64,000 nt of DNA from CAVUAT01 sp963739545 (GCA_963739545.1 CAVUAT010000011.1:620001-684000), one strand, 5' to 3'; positions 43,703-52,291 are shown, numbered from the stretch's first letter. The notes: generated by a model from the letters alone, not told the origin. Made by a program: numbers and translations.

Positions 43703-44137
43703 ATGGCCTTCGTGCCGCCGGCCCGTCATCTGCTCCGTGCCCGGGACCTCGCGGACTCCCGCTACTTCGAGCCGCTGAGCGTCGACGACCTCGCTGCGGC
43801 GGCTGGGCTTTCGCGCGCGCACTTCAGCCGGGAGTTCCGACGGACCTTCGGCGAGTCACCCCACTCCTATCTGCTGACGAGGCGGCTGGAGAGAGCAGCC
43901 GCGCTGCTGCGAACCACCGACGGCTCGGTCGCCGACATCTGCTTCTCGGTCGGCCTCAGCAGCGTCGGCTCGTTCACGACGAGCTTCACCCGCAACTTCG
44001 GCCGCTCGCCCACGGCCTACCGCGCGGAGTTCCCTCCGGCTGCGCTCCGCGCTCGCGTGCCCGCCTGCATCGTGCACGCGCACGCGCGGCCGCAGAAGCG
44101 CACGTTTCGAGAAGACAGCGGGGTCGCGCGAAGTTAG
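43703..44137 (+). CDS. AraC-family transcriptional regulator (second AraC/VOC pair)
   Basis: A 144-residue AraC DNA-binding-domain protein. Two HTH motifs are LSVDDLAAAAGLSRAHFSRE and SVADICFSVGLSSVGSFTTS. It parallels the AraC gene at 40197 in layout, followed by a VOC gene, and is a probable paralogue with a divergent partner set. The start ATG 43703 lies 35 bp after the REC/TrxR gene. Confidence 0.88.
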   Translation: MAFVPPARHLLRARDLADSRYFEPLSVDDLAAAAGLSRAHFSREFRRTFGESPHSYLLTRRLERAAALLRTTDGSVADICFSVGLSSVGSFTTSFTRNFGRSPTAYRAEFPPAALRARVPACIVHAHARPQKRTFREDSGVARS

Positions 44138-44183
44138 CGTGGCCCTCGACAGTTCAATCGACGCGAAATCAAGGAGAAAAACG

Positions 44184-44612
44184 ATGATCAACGTGGGCAG
44201 TGCACAACTGTGGGTGCACGACCAGGACGAAGCGCTCGCCTTCTACACCGACAAGCTCGGCATGGAGGTGCGCTCCGACGTCACCGTCGCCGAGATGGGC
44301 GACTTTCGCTGGCTCGAGGTGGGCTCGGCCGGGCAGGATCAGATGGGCATCGTGCTGATGGCCATCCCCGGCCAGCCGGTGATGGATGACGCGACCTCCG
44401 ACCAGGTAAGGGAACTGATGGGCAAGGGCTTCGCCGGAACGGTCTTCCTCACCACCGACGATTGCCAGGCCTCATACGAGGAGCTCAAGGGCCGCGGCGT
44501 CGAGTTCGTCGACGAACCCGAGGAGCGCCCCTACGGTATCGATGCCTCGTTCCGCGACCCCTCGGGCAACCACTTCCGGCTGACCCAGGTGCGCGAGACC
44601 GCAAGCACCTGA
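44184..44612 (+). CDS. VOC/glyoxalase-like protein (second AraC/VOC pair)
   Basis: A 142-residue VOC protein. Blocks are VWVHDQDEALAFYTDKLGME, RWLEVGSAGQDQMGIVLM, and ERPYGIDASFRDPSGNHFRL. It closely resembles the VOC gene at 39776. A ribosome binding site AAGGAG is 7 nt upstream of the ATG. It lies 46 bp downstream of the AraC gene and is presumably its target. The substrate is unknown. Confidence 0.87.
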   Translation: MINVGSAQLWVHDQDEALAFYTDKLGMEVRSDVTVAEMGDFRWLEVGSAGQDQMGIVLMAIPGQPVMDDATSDQVRELMGKGFAGTVFLTTDDCQASYEELKGRGVEFVDEPEERPYGIDASFRDPSGNHFRLTQVRETAST

Positions 44613-44639
44613 GCGGAGGGTTCACGGCAACCCGAACGA

Positions 44640-44668
44640 CGAGCGGCCCGCACCAGGCGGGCCGCTCG
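44640..44668. terminator. Bidirectional terminator hairpin
   Basis: Arms GAGCGGCCCGC (44641-44651) and GCGGGCCGCTC (44657-44667) with loop ACCAG form an 11-bp perfect stem, extended by the flanking C-G pair. It separates the convergent VOC gene (ends 44612) and exported-protein gene (ends 44692). Confidence 0.75.
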
Positions 44669-44691
44669 GCATTCCCCTCCCGATCGCTCGT

Positions 44692-45156
44692 CTAGAGGCT
44701 TACTGTGAGCGGCGCGCTGTCCCCGGTGGTCTCGAGGCAGTTGAACGCGCGGCCCTTCTTGGCCTTCTTGCCCTTCTTCTTGCTGCCGACCTTGCGGATC
44801 GCGGGGTCGACGGTCGCGCGAACCGTGACGCTCGCGGGCGCGACGTCGGCCGGCTTCGGCAGGACGACGAGGTAGTCGCCGTTCGAACGCGTCACCGCGG
44901 TCTCGGCCAGAGGCGTGACCGTGGTGCCGTTCACATAGGAGAAGCGCACGGTGCGATCCTTGCGGCAGCTGCTGTTCGACGCAACGTTGCCGCTGACGGT
45001 CACCGTCGTGATCGCCGGGGTGATCGTGGTCGGCGTCGCTACGACGCTCACGGTCCCCGAGACCTGCTTCGGGCCCTTCTTGGCGATCGCTGCAGGCGCG
45101 GCGGCGATGCCTACGGCCAGCGCTGCGATCGCAATGGTGCTGACGAGCTTTCGCAT
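44692..45156 (-). CDS. Small exported protein, unknown function
   Basis: A 154-residue protein with a signal peptide (MRKLVSTIAIAALAVGIAAA, cleavage near residue 25). The mature part is Thr/Val/Ser-rich with strands such as TVSVVATPTTITPAITTV, a Lys-rich run KKKGKKAKKGRA, and two cysteines (NSSCRKDRT and FNCLETTG). No family is recognised. Two copies of a 28-bp direct repeat stand just upstream of it. Confidence 0.65.
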   Translation of the reverse strand: MRKLVSTIAIAALAVGIAAAPAAIAKKGPKQVSGTVSVVATPTTITPAITTVTVSGNVASNSSCRKDRTVRFSYVNGTTVTPLAETAVTRSNGDYLVVLPKPADVAPASVTVRATVDPAIRKVGSKKKGKKAKKGRAFNCLETTGDSAPLTVSL

Positions 45157-45173
45157 GGGTTCCTTTCCCTAGC

Positions 45174-45229
45174 TCCCTGTTGACGTTCGTAGTGCTGTGA
45201 GTCCCTGTTGACGTTCGTACTGCTGTGAG
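45174..45229 (-). repeat. Two tandem 28-bp direct repeats upstream of the exported-protein gene
   Basis: Copies at 45174-45201 and 45202-45229 are identical except for one base. On the plus strand each reads tccctgttgacgttcgta, then G or C, then tgctgtgag. They begin 17 bp upstream of the exported-protein start and lie between that gene and the anti-sigma gene. This would suit a duplicated operator or promoter; no factor is known. Confidence 0.85.
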
Positions 45230-45260
45230 CGCCATTGAGGGCAAGAAAGTTACGGGCCAG

Positions 45261-46013
45261 CTACTTCAACTTGTCCGTGGCCTTGTCCGTGGCCTTGTCC
45301 GACTTGCCCGGAGCCGCGGGTATGTTTACCCGGCCGGGCGGCGTCGCGCCGGTCTTGCCGACCGCCTTCCCCTTGCCGTTGCCGCCCGCATTGCCCGGGG
45401 GGGTGCTCTGCCCCGGCGCCTGGCCGCTCTTGCCCTGGCTCTTGCCCTTGCCGTTGCCGTTGACCGTACCCGGCTGACCCCCGGGGTTGGAGGGCTTGCC
45501 TTGGCCCTTGCCCTTGGCCTTGCCCTGTCCGTTGGCGCCGCCGTTCCCCTTCGAGGGCGGACTGGTCGGCGCTGCGTCGCTGCCGCCAGGGGCTTCGCCG
45601 CCAGGCTGCCCGGCGGGCTCGATCGCAGGCTCGTCGTCGGCGGGGTCGGCTTGGTTCGGCAACTCGATCCCAAGCTTCTCGAACGCGGACTGCGCGGGGC
45701 CGGGCAGGTTCACGCCCGCGACCGCGAGGCCAGCCCCGGCCAGCGGCACCAGCACGACCGCGAGGGCAGCCTCGGCTGCCAGCCTGAGCCTGCGGCGTCG
45801 GCGAGAGGCCGTGAGCGGAACGGTCGGCTGCTCGGCGCGCGCGATCCTGGCCTCGTCGGCCAAGCGAACCGCCATCGCCGCCTGGCCCGCAGGGGGCCCG
45901 GAGCTGACGAACGTGGCACGCAGCGACCGCGCGAACGCCGTCAACTCGCCCCACTCGGGGTCCGGTCGGTTCAGAAAAGCCATCTCGTCCTCGTAAGCGT
46001 CGTCCCCGCTCAT
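45261..46013 (-). CDS. Transmembrane protein, probable anti-sigma factor, with Pro/Gly/Lys-rich tail
   Basis: A 250-residue protein. The cytosolic N-terminus (residues 1-75) has an acidic/Arg region and GELTAFARSLRATF. One transmembrane helix follows near residues 78-100 (LAAEAALAVVLVPLAGAGLAV). Residues 115-250 are a low-complexity Gly/Lys/Gln/Pro tail with many GK and NGKG motifs. It overlaps the ECF sigma gene by 4 bp (ATGA), the arrangement of a sigma/anti-sigma pair. The tail has no catalytic motif and is probably exterior. The anti-sigma role is inference from position. Confidence 0.65.
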   Translation of the reverse strand: MSGDDAYEDEMAFLNRPDPEWGELTAFARSLRATFVSSGPPAGQAAMAVRLADEARIARAEQPTVPLTASRRRRRLRLAAEAALAVVLVPLAGAGLAVAGVNLPGPAQSAFEKLGIELPNQADPADDEPAIEPAGQPGGEAPGGSDAAPTSPPSKGNGGANGQGKAKGKGQGKPSNPGGQPGTVNGNGKGKSQGKSGQAPGQSTPPGNAGGNGKGKAVGKTGATPPGRVNIPAAPGKSDKATDKATDKLK

Positions 46014-46564
46014 CGGGTTACCCCCTTTTGTGCGAGCTCGCGCTTGACGGCGGCCAGGCCCCGCCGCTGCAACTGTTTGATCGCGCCCGTGCGCTTGCCG
46101 AGCGCCTTGGCGACCTGCTCGAGGGAGAGGTCGCCGATGATCCGCAGCAGCAGCACCGTGCGCTGGTCGGGCGAGAGCTTTGCCAGCACCCGATTGACCT
46201 CATCCGAGCTGATCCGCGCCAGCGCCTGCTCGGCTACGTCGTCCGGCGGCGCGTTCGCGGGCTCCGGCGGCTCGGCGACGAAGTCCAGCGGCCTGCGCCC
46301 CGAATGGCGCCGCGCGTCGACGAGCCGATGATGTGTGATCGTGAAGACCCAGGCTCGAAACCGCTGGTAGTCGCCGTCGAAGCGCCCGACGTCGCGGGCG
46401 ACCTGCAGGAACGCGTCACCGAGGACATTCTCGGGGTCGGGAGCGTTGCTTCCGCGCAGATAGCCGAGAACCGCCGGCGCGAGATCCCCGTAGATCTCCG
46501 CCCACGCGGATTCGTCGCCCTCTCGCGCAGCCTGCAGAAGTGCCGTGAAACGATCCGGGGCCAT
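46010..46564 (-). CDS. ECF-like RNA polymerase sigma factor
   Basis: A 184-residue sigma factor. Region 2 is at residues about 20-95 (DPENVLGDAFLQVARDVGRF and FRAWVFTITHHRLVDARR). Region 4 is at 120-175 (LSPDQRTVLLLRIIGDLSLEQVAKALG). It directs RNA polymerase to an ECF promoter set. The stop overlaps the start of the next gene, its probable membrane regulator. Confidence 0.9.
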   Translation of the reverse strand: MAPDRFTALLQAAREGDESAWAEIYGDLAPAVLGYLRGSNAPDPENVLGDAFLQVARDVGRFDGDYQRFRAWVFTITHHRLVDARRHSGRRPLDFVAEPPEPANAPPDDVAEQALARISSDEVNRVLAKLSPDQRTVLLLRIIGDLSLEQVAKALGKRTGAIKQLQRRGLAAVKRELAQKGVTR

Positions 46565-46606
46565 CGCCCCGCGACTGTACGCAACCCGAGGGGACGGTGT
46601 GGAGCC

Positions 46607-46984
46607 TCAGGCGTAGCGGTGGTGAACGTCGAGGGTGTTGCCGTCGGGGTCCTTGAAGATCGCCTGGTGGCACACCCCACTGTCGATCACGTCGCCGACG
46701 AACTCGACGCCCTTGGACTCGAGCTCGGCTCGGGCGGCCGCGACATCCTCGACCTGGAAGGCCAGCGGAGCGCCGTGAGGAGCGAACTCCTGCCCGAACG
46801 CGTCGGACTGCATCACGGCGATGGTCAGGTTGCCGGCCTGGAACTCGCCGGCGGGCATCTCGCCCCAGCGCTTCACGAACGGGAGGCCGAGGACCTCGCC
46901 GTAGAACTCCGCGGCCTTGTCGTAGTCCTGCGTCGGCACCGTTACGAAGTCGACGCCGGTGATGTTGATGGTGGAGGTGGTCAT
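46607..46984 (-). CDS. VOC/glyoxalase-like protein (third)
   Basis: A 125-residue VOC-fold protein. It has VDFVTVPTQDYDKAAEFYGE and FKDPDGNTLDVHHRY. A ribosome binding site AAGGAGA precedes the ATG at 46984. It is divergent from the amine oxidase gene with 52 bp between. The substrate cannot be predicted. Confidence 0.87.
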   Translation of the reverse strand: MTTSTINITGVDFVTVPTQDYDKAAEFYGEVLGLPFVKRWGEMPAGEFQAGNLTIAVMQSDAFGQEFAPHGAPLAFQVEDVAAARAELESKGVEFVGDVIDSGVCHQAIFKDPDGNTLDVHHRYA

Positions 46985-47036
46985 CGGTCTCCTTGATCGC
47001 TGGTCGGGTCGTAGGTTCGGCGGATACGGTTGCACG

Positions 47037-48239
47037 ATGAGGAGCGCCGTGGTGATCGGAGCGGGCTTCGCGGGGCTCTCCGCGGCCGATGCCCTGCGGT
47101 CTGCGGGCGTCGAGGTCACCGTGTTCGAGGCGCGCGACCGGGTCGGCGGCCGGGTCTGGTCGGTGCCGTTCGGCGAGAAGGCCGTGGTCGAGCGCGGAGC
47201 CGAGTTCATCCTGCCAGGGAACACGGCGATCGAAGGCATGGCTGAACGCTTCGGCCTGCCCCTGGTTCGCAAGGGCACGCCCTATGGGCGCCGCGAGCCG
47301 ACCGGCGACGAGGCGGTGCCGCAGGCCGAGCTCGAAGCGGCGTTCGACCGGATCGCAGAAGGTGTCGACCAGTCCGCGGGCACAGTGGCCCAGGCGATCG
47401 ACGAGCTGGATCTGCCCCAGCCCCTCGCCGCGCTGATTCGCGCTCGGATCGAGGTCTCGATGGGGCATCCGGCCGACGACCTGCTCGCCGAAGTGCTCGG
47501 CGAGGGGGCCGCGACCTTCGGCGACTTCGACAGCTACACGGTCGCGGGCGGAAACGCGATGATCGCGCGGGCGCTCGCCGCCGAGATCGGCGACGCGGTC
47601 CACCTGAGCTCGCCGGTCAGGCGAGTGAGCTGGTCGCCTGAAGGGGTGACGGCCCACACCGACGAGGGCGAGCGAAGCGCGGACGCTGCGGTGGTCGCAG
47701 CGCCTGCCTCAGTCCTCGGCGAAATTGATTTCGATCCGCCGCTCGAGGGGGCGACGGCCGAGGCGCTCGCGTCGGTTCGCTACGGGCAGAACGCGAAGCT
47801 GTTCGTCGCGCTGCGGAGGCCTAGCCCGCCGAGCGCGATCATGTCGGTCAGGGAGCGGTTCTGGACCTACACCCAGCTCGACTCGGAAGGCGAGCCGACC
47901 CCGGTCGTAACGGGATACGCCGGCACCATGCCCGCCGTCGAGGCGCTGGCTGCGTCAGATGGATCCGGTCCCTGGATCGAGGCCGTCTCCGCCCTGCGGC
48001 CAGACCTCGACCTGAACCCGGAGGGAGCCTTCGTATCGACCTGGCACGACGACCCTTGGGTGCGCGGCTCCTACTCGGCGCGCAGCCTGGCCTCGCCCCT
48101 GCGCGACGCCGACCTCGCGAGGCCGATCGGGCCGCTCCACTTCGCCGGGGAACACACCGCCGGCGACTGGCACGGGCTCATGGAGGGCGCGCTTCGCAGC
48201 GGAAGGCGCGCAGCCGAGCAGGTGCTCTCGACCGGGTAG
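47037..48239 (+). CDS. Flavin-dependent amine oxidase
   Basis: A 400-residue FAD amine-oxidase-superfamily protein. The FAD motif VIGAGFAGLSAADAL is at residues 5-20, with FEARDRVGGRVW near 31. The C-terminus has IGPLHFAGEHTAGDWHGLMEGALRSGRRAAEQV, the substrate/FAD clamp found in monoamine and related oxidases. It could act on polyamines, amino acids or carotenoid-like compounds. It ends 8 bp before the convergent saccharopine-dehydrogenase-like gene. Confidence 0.87.
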   Translation: MRSAVVIGAGFAGLSAADALRSAGVEVTVFEARDRVGGRVWSVPFGEKAVVERGAEFILPGNTAIEGMAERFGLPLVRKGTPYGRREPTGDEAVPQAELEAAFDRIAEGVDQSAGTVAQAIDELDLPQPLAALIRARIEVSMGHPADDLLAEVLGEGAATFGDFDSYTVAGGNAMIARALAAEIGDAVHLSSPVRRVSWSPEGVTAHTDEGERSADAAVVAAPASVLGEIDFDPPLEGATAEALASVRYGQNAKLFVALRRPSPPSAIMSVRERFWTYTQLDSEGEPTPVVTGYAGTMPAVEALAASDGSGPWIEAVSALRPDLDLNPEGAFVSTWHDDPWVRGSYSARSLASPLRDADLARPIGPLHFAGEHTAGDWHGLMEGALRSGRRAAEQVLSTG

Positions 48240-48247
48240 CGCGAGCC

Positions 48248-49504
48248 TCAAGCCGACACCGAGAACCGCAGCTTGGCCCGCTCGAAGCGCGGTGCGGACG
48301 CGGCGCCGAGCGCGATCGCCGGCGTGATCACACCCATCCGCTCGGGCGTCGCCCCCTCCTCCGAGAGCAGCAGACCGGCCTCGCCGAGCATGCGCGCGGT
48401 CGTCAGGTAACCGGGGTGGCCGTCGGCGTCGACGTCCACCCGAAGCTCGTTGCCCGAGGCGCTGCGCGCGTCGATCCGCATCCGCCACGTCCAGTCCTCG
48501 AGGCGGTCGGCGGCGGGACCGAAGCCCGAGTCGGGGAAGACCGCGCTCATCGCGCCCGAGAGCCGGCGCTTCAGCCCGGCCCGCTGCGAGCGGGCGAGCA
48601 AGCCGAATCCGGCCTGCGTCGCCGAGAGCGCGCCGGCGGCCGCGAAGCGCAGGGGCAGGGTTACGGTGGGCCCTCCGATTGCGATCCCCTCCCGGTAGCG
48701 AAAAGCCCGGCCTGCGCCCGAGAGCTCCGCCGTGCGGTGGATCACGGCGGGGTTGATGAAGGCTGCGGGCGTCATCGGAGCGATCACGGCGCCCCGAGCG
48801 TTGCGACGCGGGATGACCCCGATCGGGCTGCGGGAGCGCACGACCTCGGCGAAGTCGGGGTCGCCGACCAGGGCGGCGGGATCGGCTGCGACCTCGGAGT
48901 CGGGGCCGCCGACGACCGCGGCCATCGACTGCAGCGTCCCGCCGGAGATGATGTCGGAGGGCCTCGGGATCCCCGGCGGGGGCCCCGTCGTGACCTCGAG
49001 GTCGACTTCTGCCAGCGGCTCGTCCCATCGCTCCCGCGCGGCCTCGGCCGCGAGCAGGACGGACAGGTCTGGCGGCAGGGCCTCGAACCCCGAGACCTGG
49101 ACGACCTTGACGCCGGCCGCGTCGGCGCGGGCGTCGAAGTCACGGATCACCTCGCGCGCGAACGGGATCTCGCCCGTGAGGTCCATGTAGCTCGCCCCGT
49201 TCGACACACACGCCTCGATCACCGGCCGCGCGTAGATCGTGTAAGGACCGACGAGGTTGAGCACGACCTTCGCGCGCGATGCCATCGACGAGAGCGAGCC
49301 GGCGTCGCCGAGCTCGGCCGCGATCGTCTCGGCGCCCTCCACCCCGTCCTCGCCAAGGATTCGCTCGAGCTTCGAGGCGTCGCGGGCGGCCGCAGCCCAG
49401 CGGGCGCCGGTCTCCTTCGAGCGCTCGTCGAGGTAGGCCGACACGCGCCGGCCGGTGACGCCGGTAGCTCCGAAGACGACTACATCGAGGTCTCGCTCCG
49501 CCAC
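48248..49504 (-). CDS. Saccharopine-dehydrogenase-like NAD(P)-binding protein
   Basis: A 418-residue protein. The Rossmann motif VVFGATGVTGRRVSAYL is at residues 9-25. LNLVGPYTIYARPVIEAC is near residue 82, followed by GASYMDLTGEIPF. These match the trans-acting enoyl-reductase/saccharopine dehydrogenase-like family, whose true activities vary. It sits 8 bp beyond the convergent amine oxidase gene. Confidence 0.87.
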   Translation of the reverse strand: MAERDLDVVVFGATGVTGRRVSAYLDERSKETGARWAAAARDASKLERILGEDGVEGAETIAAELGDAGSLSSMASRAKVVLNLVGPYTIYARPVIEACVSNGASYMDLTGEIPFAREVIRDFDARADAAGVKVVQVSGFEALPPDLSVLLAAEAARERWDEPLAEVDLEVTTGPPPGIPRPSDIISGGTLQSMAAVVGGPDSEVAADPAALVGDPDFAEVVRSRSPIGVIPRRNARGAVIAPMTPAAFINPAVIHRTAELSGAGRAFRYREGIAIGGPTVTLPLRFAAAGALSATQAGFGLLARSQRAGLKRRLSGAMSAVFPDSGFGPAADRLEDWTWRMRIDARSASGNELRVDVDADGHPGYLTTARMLGEAGLLLSEEGATPERMGVITPAIALGAASAPRFERAKLRFSVSA

Positions 49505-49549
49505 GCCGTCACCCTACTCCGAGCCGAAGCCCGCCACGACACCCGAACG

Positions 49550-49585
49550 CACCGCGGGGCGCCCGGTGAGGGGCGCCCCGCGGTG
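49550..49585. terminator. Perfect 15-bp hairpin between sigma gene and dehydrogenase gene
   Basis: Arms CACCGCGGGGCGCCC (49550-49564) and GGGCGCCCCGCGGTG (49571-49585) pair perfectly with loop GGTGAG. It is 23 bp past the end of the sigma gene. It has no T-tract, so it may terminate poorly or stabilise the 3' end. Confidence 0.7.
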
Positions 49586-49608
49586 CTCAATGCTTGTTGC
49601 CAGTCGAG

Positions 49609-50553
49609 TTAGGCGGCGTCGCGCCAGGCGTCCAGCGTGCCGTTGCCGGCCAGCTGCTTCAGCGCCTTCGCCTCGAGCTCACGCGCGTGCTCCTCCTTGA
49701 TGCCGAGGGTGCGCGCGGTGCCGCGGACCGAGGTCTCGCTGCGCCCGCCGGTGCCGAACCGAAGCTCGACGACCTGACGCTCCAGCTCCGAGAGCTGGTC
49801 GAGCGCCGAGGTGACCGCCTCCTCGCGGTGGTTCTCGACGACCTCGTCCTCGGGAGCCGGCGACTCGTCGGTCCGCAGCTCGCCGAGCGTGGTGTCGCTC
49901 TCGCCGCTGACCGTCTGGTCGAGGCTCGCCGTGACCTGGGTCAGGTCTCGGAGCATCGCCACCTCGACCGCGGAGAACTTGGAGTTCGCCGCGATCTCCT
50001 CTTCGGTGGGGCTGCGATCGAGCTCGGCCGTGAGCTCGTTCTCGACGCGGTTCAGGGTCCGGAGCTGCTGGGCCACGTTCGCCGGCACGCGGATCTCGCG
50101 GCCCGTGTTATCGAGTCCGCGCTGGATCGACTGCTGGATCCAGAGCGTCGCGTACGTGGAGAACTTGAATCCCTTGCGCCAGTCGAACTTCTCGGTGGCG
50201 CGGATCAGGCCCGGCATCGCCTCCTGGATCAGGTCCATGAAGGACAGGCCCAGGCCGCGGTAGCGCCGCGCGATCGAGACGACCAGGCGCAGGTTGCTGT
50301 TGACCAGCTTCTCCTTCGCCGCGAGGTCACCGCGCTCGATCCGCTTGGAGAGCTCGATCTCCTCGGCGGCTGTGAGCAGCGGGAACTTGCCGGCCTGGTT
50401 CAGGAAGATCCTGAGGCCGTCAGTGGTCTCGACGTCCGCGGTGTGCTCCGTGCTGCGGCGCTCGGCCGCAGCGGCTGCACCGCTGTGGTTGGAATGATCA
50501 CCGCGCGTGCGGCTGCGCGTGCGGCTCTTGTTTGAAGTTCTGTTTTCTCTCAT
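49609..50553 (-). CDS. Group-2 sigma-70-type factor with divergent promoter-recognition residues
   Basis: A 314-residue sigma factor. Region 2 is at residues about 75-150 (LRLVVSIARRYRGLGLSF, RKGFKFSTYATLWIQQS) and region 4 at 245-308. Compared with typical sigma-70, region 2.4 reads TLWIQQSIQRG instead of TWWIRQAITR. The recognition helix of region 4.2 reads GIKEEHARELEAKALKQL instead of RERIRQIEAKALRKL. These changes probably alter promoter preference. The N-terminal 45 residues are Arg/Ser/Thr-rich. The ATG at 50553 has AAGGAAG upstream. A housekeeping-like promoter drives it. Confidence 0.9.
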   Translation of the reverse strand: MRENRTSNKSRTRSRTRGDHSNHSGAAAAAERRSTEHTADVETTDGLRIFLNQAGKFPLLTAAEEIELSKRIERGDLAAKEKLVNSNLRLVVSIARRYRGLGLSFMDLIQEAMPGLIRATEKFDWRKGFKFSTYATLWIQQSIQRGLDNTGREIRVPANVAQQLRTLNRVENELTAELDRSPTEEEIAANSKFSAVEVAMLRDLTQVTASLDQTVSGESDTTLGELRTDESPAPEDEVVENHREEAVTSALDQLSELERQVVELRFGTGGRSETSVRGTARTLGIKEEHARELEAKALKQLAGNGTLDAWRDAA

Positions 50554-50732
50554 CTTCGGCTTCCTTTCTCGCTCGTCCTTGGCCACTCGGGCCGACGTTC
50601 GGCTCGACCTGTTCAGTGGCCGTGGGCTCGCGTGGCGACGGAGCCCTGTGGGCACATCGTCGTACAGCAGAGGCTGTTGTCAGGCCCGGTTTCCCTTGGC
50701 TTTCAACCCACCCAGAGCGCTAACGATTGATA

Positions 50733-50760
50733 AGTGTACACGAATAGTTGAGTTTGTCAA
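50733..50760 (-). promoter_or_regulatory. Sigma-70-type promoter of the sigma-factor gene
   Basis: Minus strand: -35 TTGACA (50760-50755), 16-bp spacer, -10 TACACT (50738-50733). The -35 is perfect and the -10 has 4 of 6 matches. The leader to the ATG at 50553 would be about 175 nt. Confidence 0.65.
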
Positions 50761-50864
50761 CCTTCGCTCATAACGCCCTCGTTCGCGTTCCGCTGCGCTT
50801 CACGCTCGCCTCGAATGCCCAGAAACACGCCCAAATGGCCTTCGGAGCGGTCCCTGGCGGCGGG

Positions 50865-50893
50865 TGAAAGAGGGCCGGGCTCTCGCCCGGCCC
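50865..50893 (-). terminator. Intrinsic terminator downstream of the ferritin-like gene
   Basis: Arms GGGCCGGGC (50872-50880) and GCCCGGCCC (50885-50893) with loop TCTC. On the minus strand the hairpin is followed by TCTTTC, a short T-rich tail. It ends transcription of the minus-strand ferritin-like genes (stop at 50944). The rest of 50761-50943 shows no gene. Confidence 0.7.
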
Positions 50894-50943
50894 CCCGTCT
50901 GACAGCGGACCCCCCAAGAGGCCCGACACATAACCCTGCGTCG

Positions 50944-51573
50944 TTACACGACGAACGGATCGACCGCCTCGAGCACTTGCTGCATGTCGAGGGTCGGATC
51001 GAACGAGTCCGGCGCCGGGGTCTCGCCGTTCAGCAGCCTGATGGCCGCTGCGTGGCGAGCCTCGACCTGGACGATCGTGCCGGCCGTGGCCAGCAGCTCC
51101 TTGGACTTGAGGGCCGGGCCGGCGCCGTTGTAGGCGCTGACACCGGTGTCCTCGAACGTCTGCGCGAGCTCCAGGAACGAACCCTGGTTCGCGAACGCCT
51201 GACCGAAGTCGACGCCCGGGGCCTCGACGGGGGTACCGCCGAGGTCCGACACGGTCGCCTTGAGGGCGCTGACGTGCTCGGCCTCGTCCTTGCCGATCAG
51301 ATCCACCAGCTCGGTGGTCTCCGCGTCGTACTTGCCCTCGGCCTTGGCCTGGTCGTAGAACGCCGCCTCGAGGTACTCGAGGGTCAGGGCGAAGTTCAGG
51401 ATGTCGATGTCACCCATCTCACCCTGAGCGAACGCCTTGCGGATGAACGGGCCGACCATGGTCATGCCATAGACGGCGCCGACAGCCAGGGCGCCCTTCG
51501 CGATGAAGGCGCTGCGGTTCATGTCTTCGACGTGAACCTCGGCCAGCGCCGGATTTGCGATGTGATCACTCAT
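50944..51573 (-). CDS. Exported ferritin-like protein, paralogue without clear twin-arginine motif
   Basis: A 209-residue protein. The N-terminus has a hydrophobic segment with SAFIAKGALAVGAVYGM and then FAQGEMG. The mature part is a four-helix ferritin-like bundle with ALTLEYLEAAFYDQAKAE and DEAEHVSALKATVSDLGG and VEARHAAAIRLL, carrying Glu and His positions. It parallels the next gene, but its signal has NRSAF where the paralogue has SRRKF, so Tat export is doubtful. Ribosome binding site GAAAGGAG precedes ATG 51573. Confidence 0.8.
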   Translation of the reverse strand: MSDHIANPALAEVHVEDMNRSAFIAKGALAVGAVYGMTMVGPFIRKAFAQGEMGDIDILNFALTLEYLEAAFYDQAKAEGKYDAETTELVDLIGKDEAEHVSALKATVSDLGGTPVEAPGVDFGQAFANQGSFLELAQTFEDTGVSAYNGAGPALKSKELLATAGTIVQVEARHAAAIRLLNGETPAPDSFDPTLDMQQVLEAVDPFVV

Positions 51574-51598
51574 TGCTTTCTCCTTTCGCTGGTCGTGG

Positions 51599-52291
51599 TC
51601 AGCTGACGATGAACGGCTGGACAGAATCCAGGACGGTCTGAGCATCGGCCGGCTTGGCGAACGCGCCATCCGGGGTGATGATCTGGTCCGTCAGCGTGTT
51701 GAGGGCCGCCGCATGGCGAGCCTCGACCGAATGGATCGACAGCGCCGCGGCAAGCACAGCCGGGCTCTCGATCGCCGCGGCCTGCCCGAGGTACGCGGCA
51801 GCGCCGAGGTTCTCAACGTCGGCGGCCGTCTGAAGTACGACGGCTGCATCGGTCACATCGAACTGCGTCTTCGGCGCGGGGGCCGGCGTGCCGCCGAGCT
51901 CCTTCACCGTCGAGGTGAGGGCGACGACGTGCTCGTCCTCGTTCTTCTGGAACTCCTTGATCAGCGCCTGGTCCGCTCCCTTGAAGAGACCGCTGGTCGC
52001 GACCTCCGCGTAGAAGGCGGCCTCGAGGTACTCGAGGGTCAACGCGTAGTTGACGATCCCGATGTCGCCCTCGCCGAACTGCGCGAGTGCGTCGTCAGAA
52101 GCGGCCGTCTCGGTCGTGCTGCTGCCGCTGCTGGTCTCGTCGTCGTCATCGCCACAAGCGGCGATGAGGACGGAGAGGCTGGCGGTACCGCCCGTGAGGG
52201 CCATGAACTTACGCCGTGAGACCGGGTCGTCGAGAACACGACGCGCTGCGGAGCTCTCGACCTCCTCGGTCTGGGACTCAGCCTTGCTCAT
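51599..52291 (-). CDS. Exported ferritin-like lipoprotein with Tat signal
   Basis: A 230-residue protein. The signal has the twin-arginine motif DDPVSRRKFMALTGG (residues 22-36) and a lipobox LIAAC (Cys47), followed by GDDDDE. The rest is a ferritin-like bundle with YALTLEYLEAAFYAEVAT, KNEDEHVVALTSTVKELGG and SVEARHAAALNTL. This is a folded protein that would be exported by Tat, which is encoded divergently 231 bp away. Function may include metal or stress roles; not determinable here. Confidence 0.88.
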   Translation of the reverse strand: MSKAESQTEEVESSAARRVLDDPVSRRKFMALTGGTASLSVLIAACGDDDDETSSGSSTTETAASDDALAQFGEGDIGIVNYALTLEYLEAAFYAEVATSGLFKGADQALIKEFQKNEDEHVVALTSTVKELGGTPAPAPKTQFDVTDAAVVLQTAADVENLGAAAYLGQAAAIESPAVLAAALSIHSVEARHAAALNTLTDQIITPDGAFAKPADAQTVLDSVQPFIVS

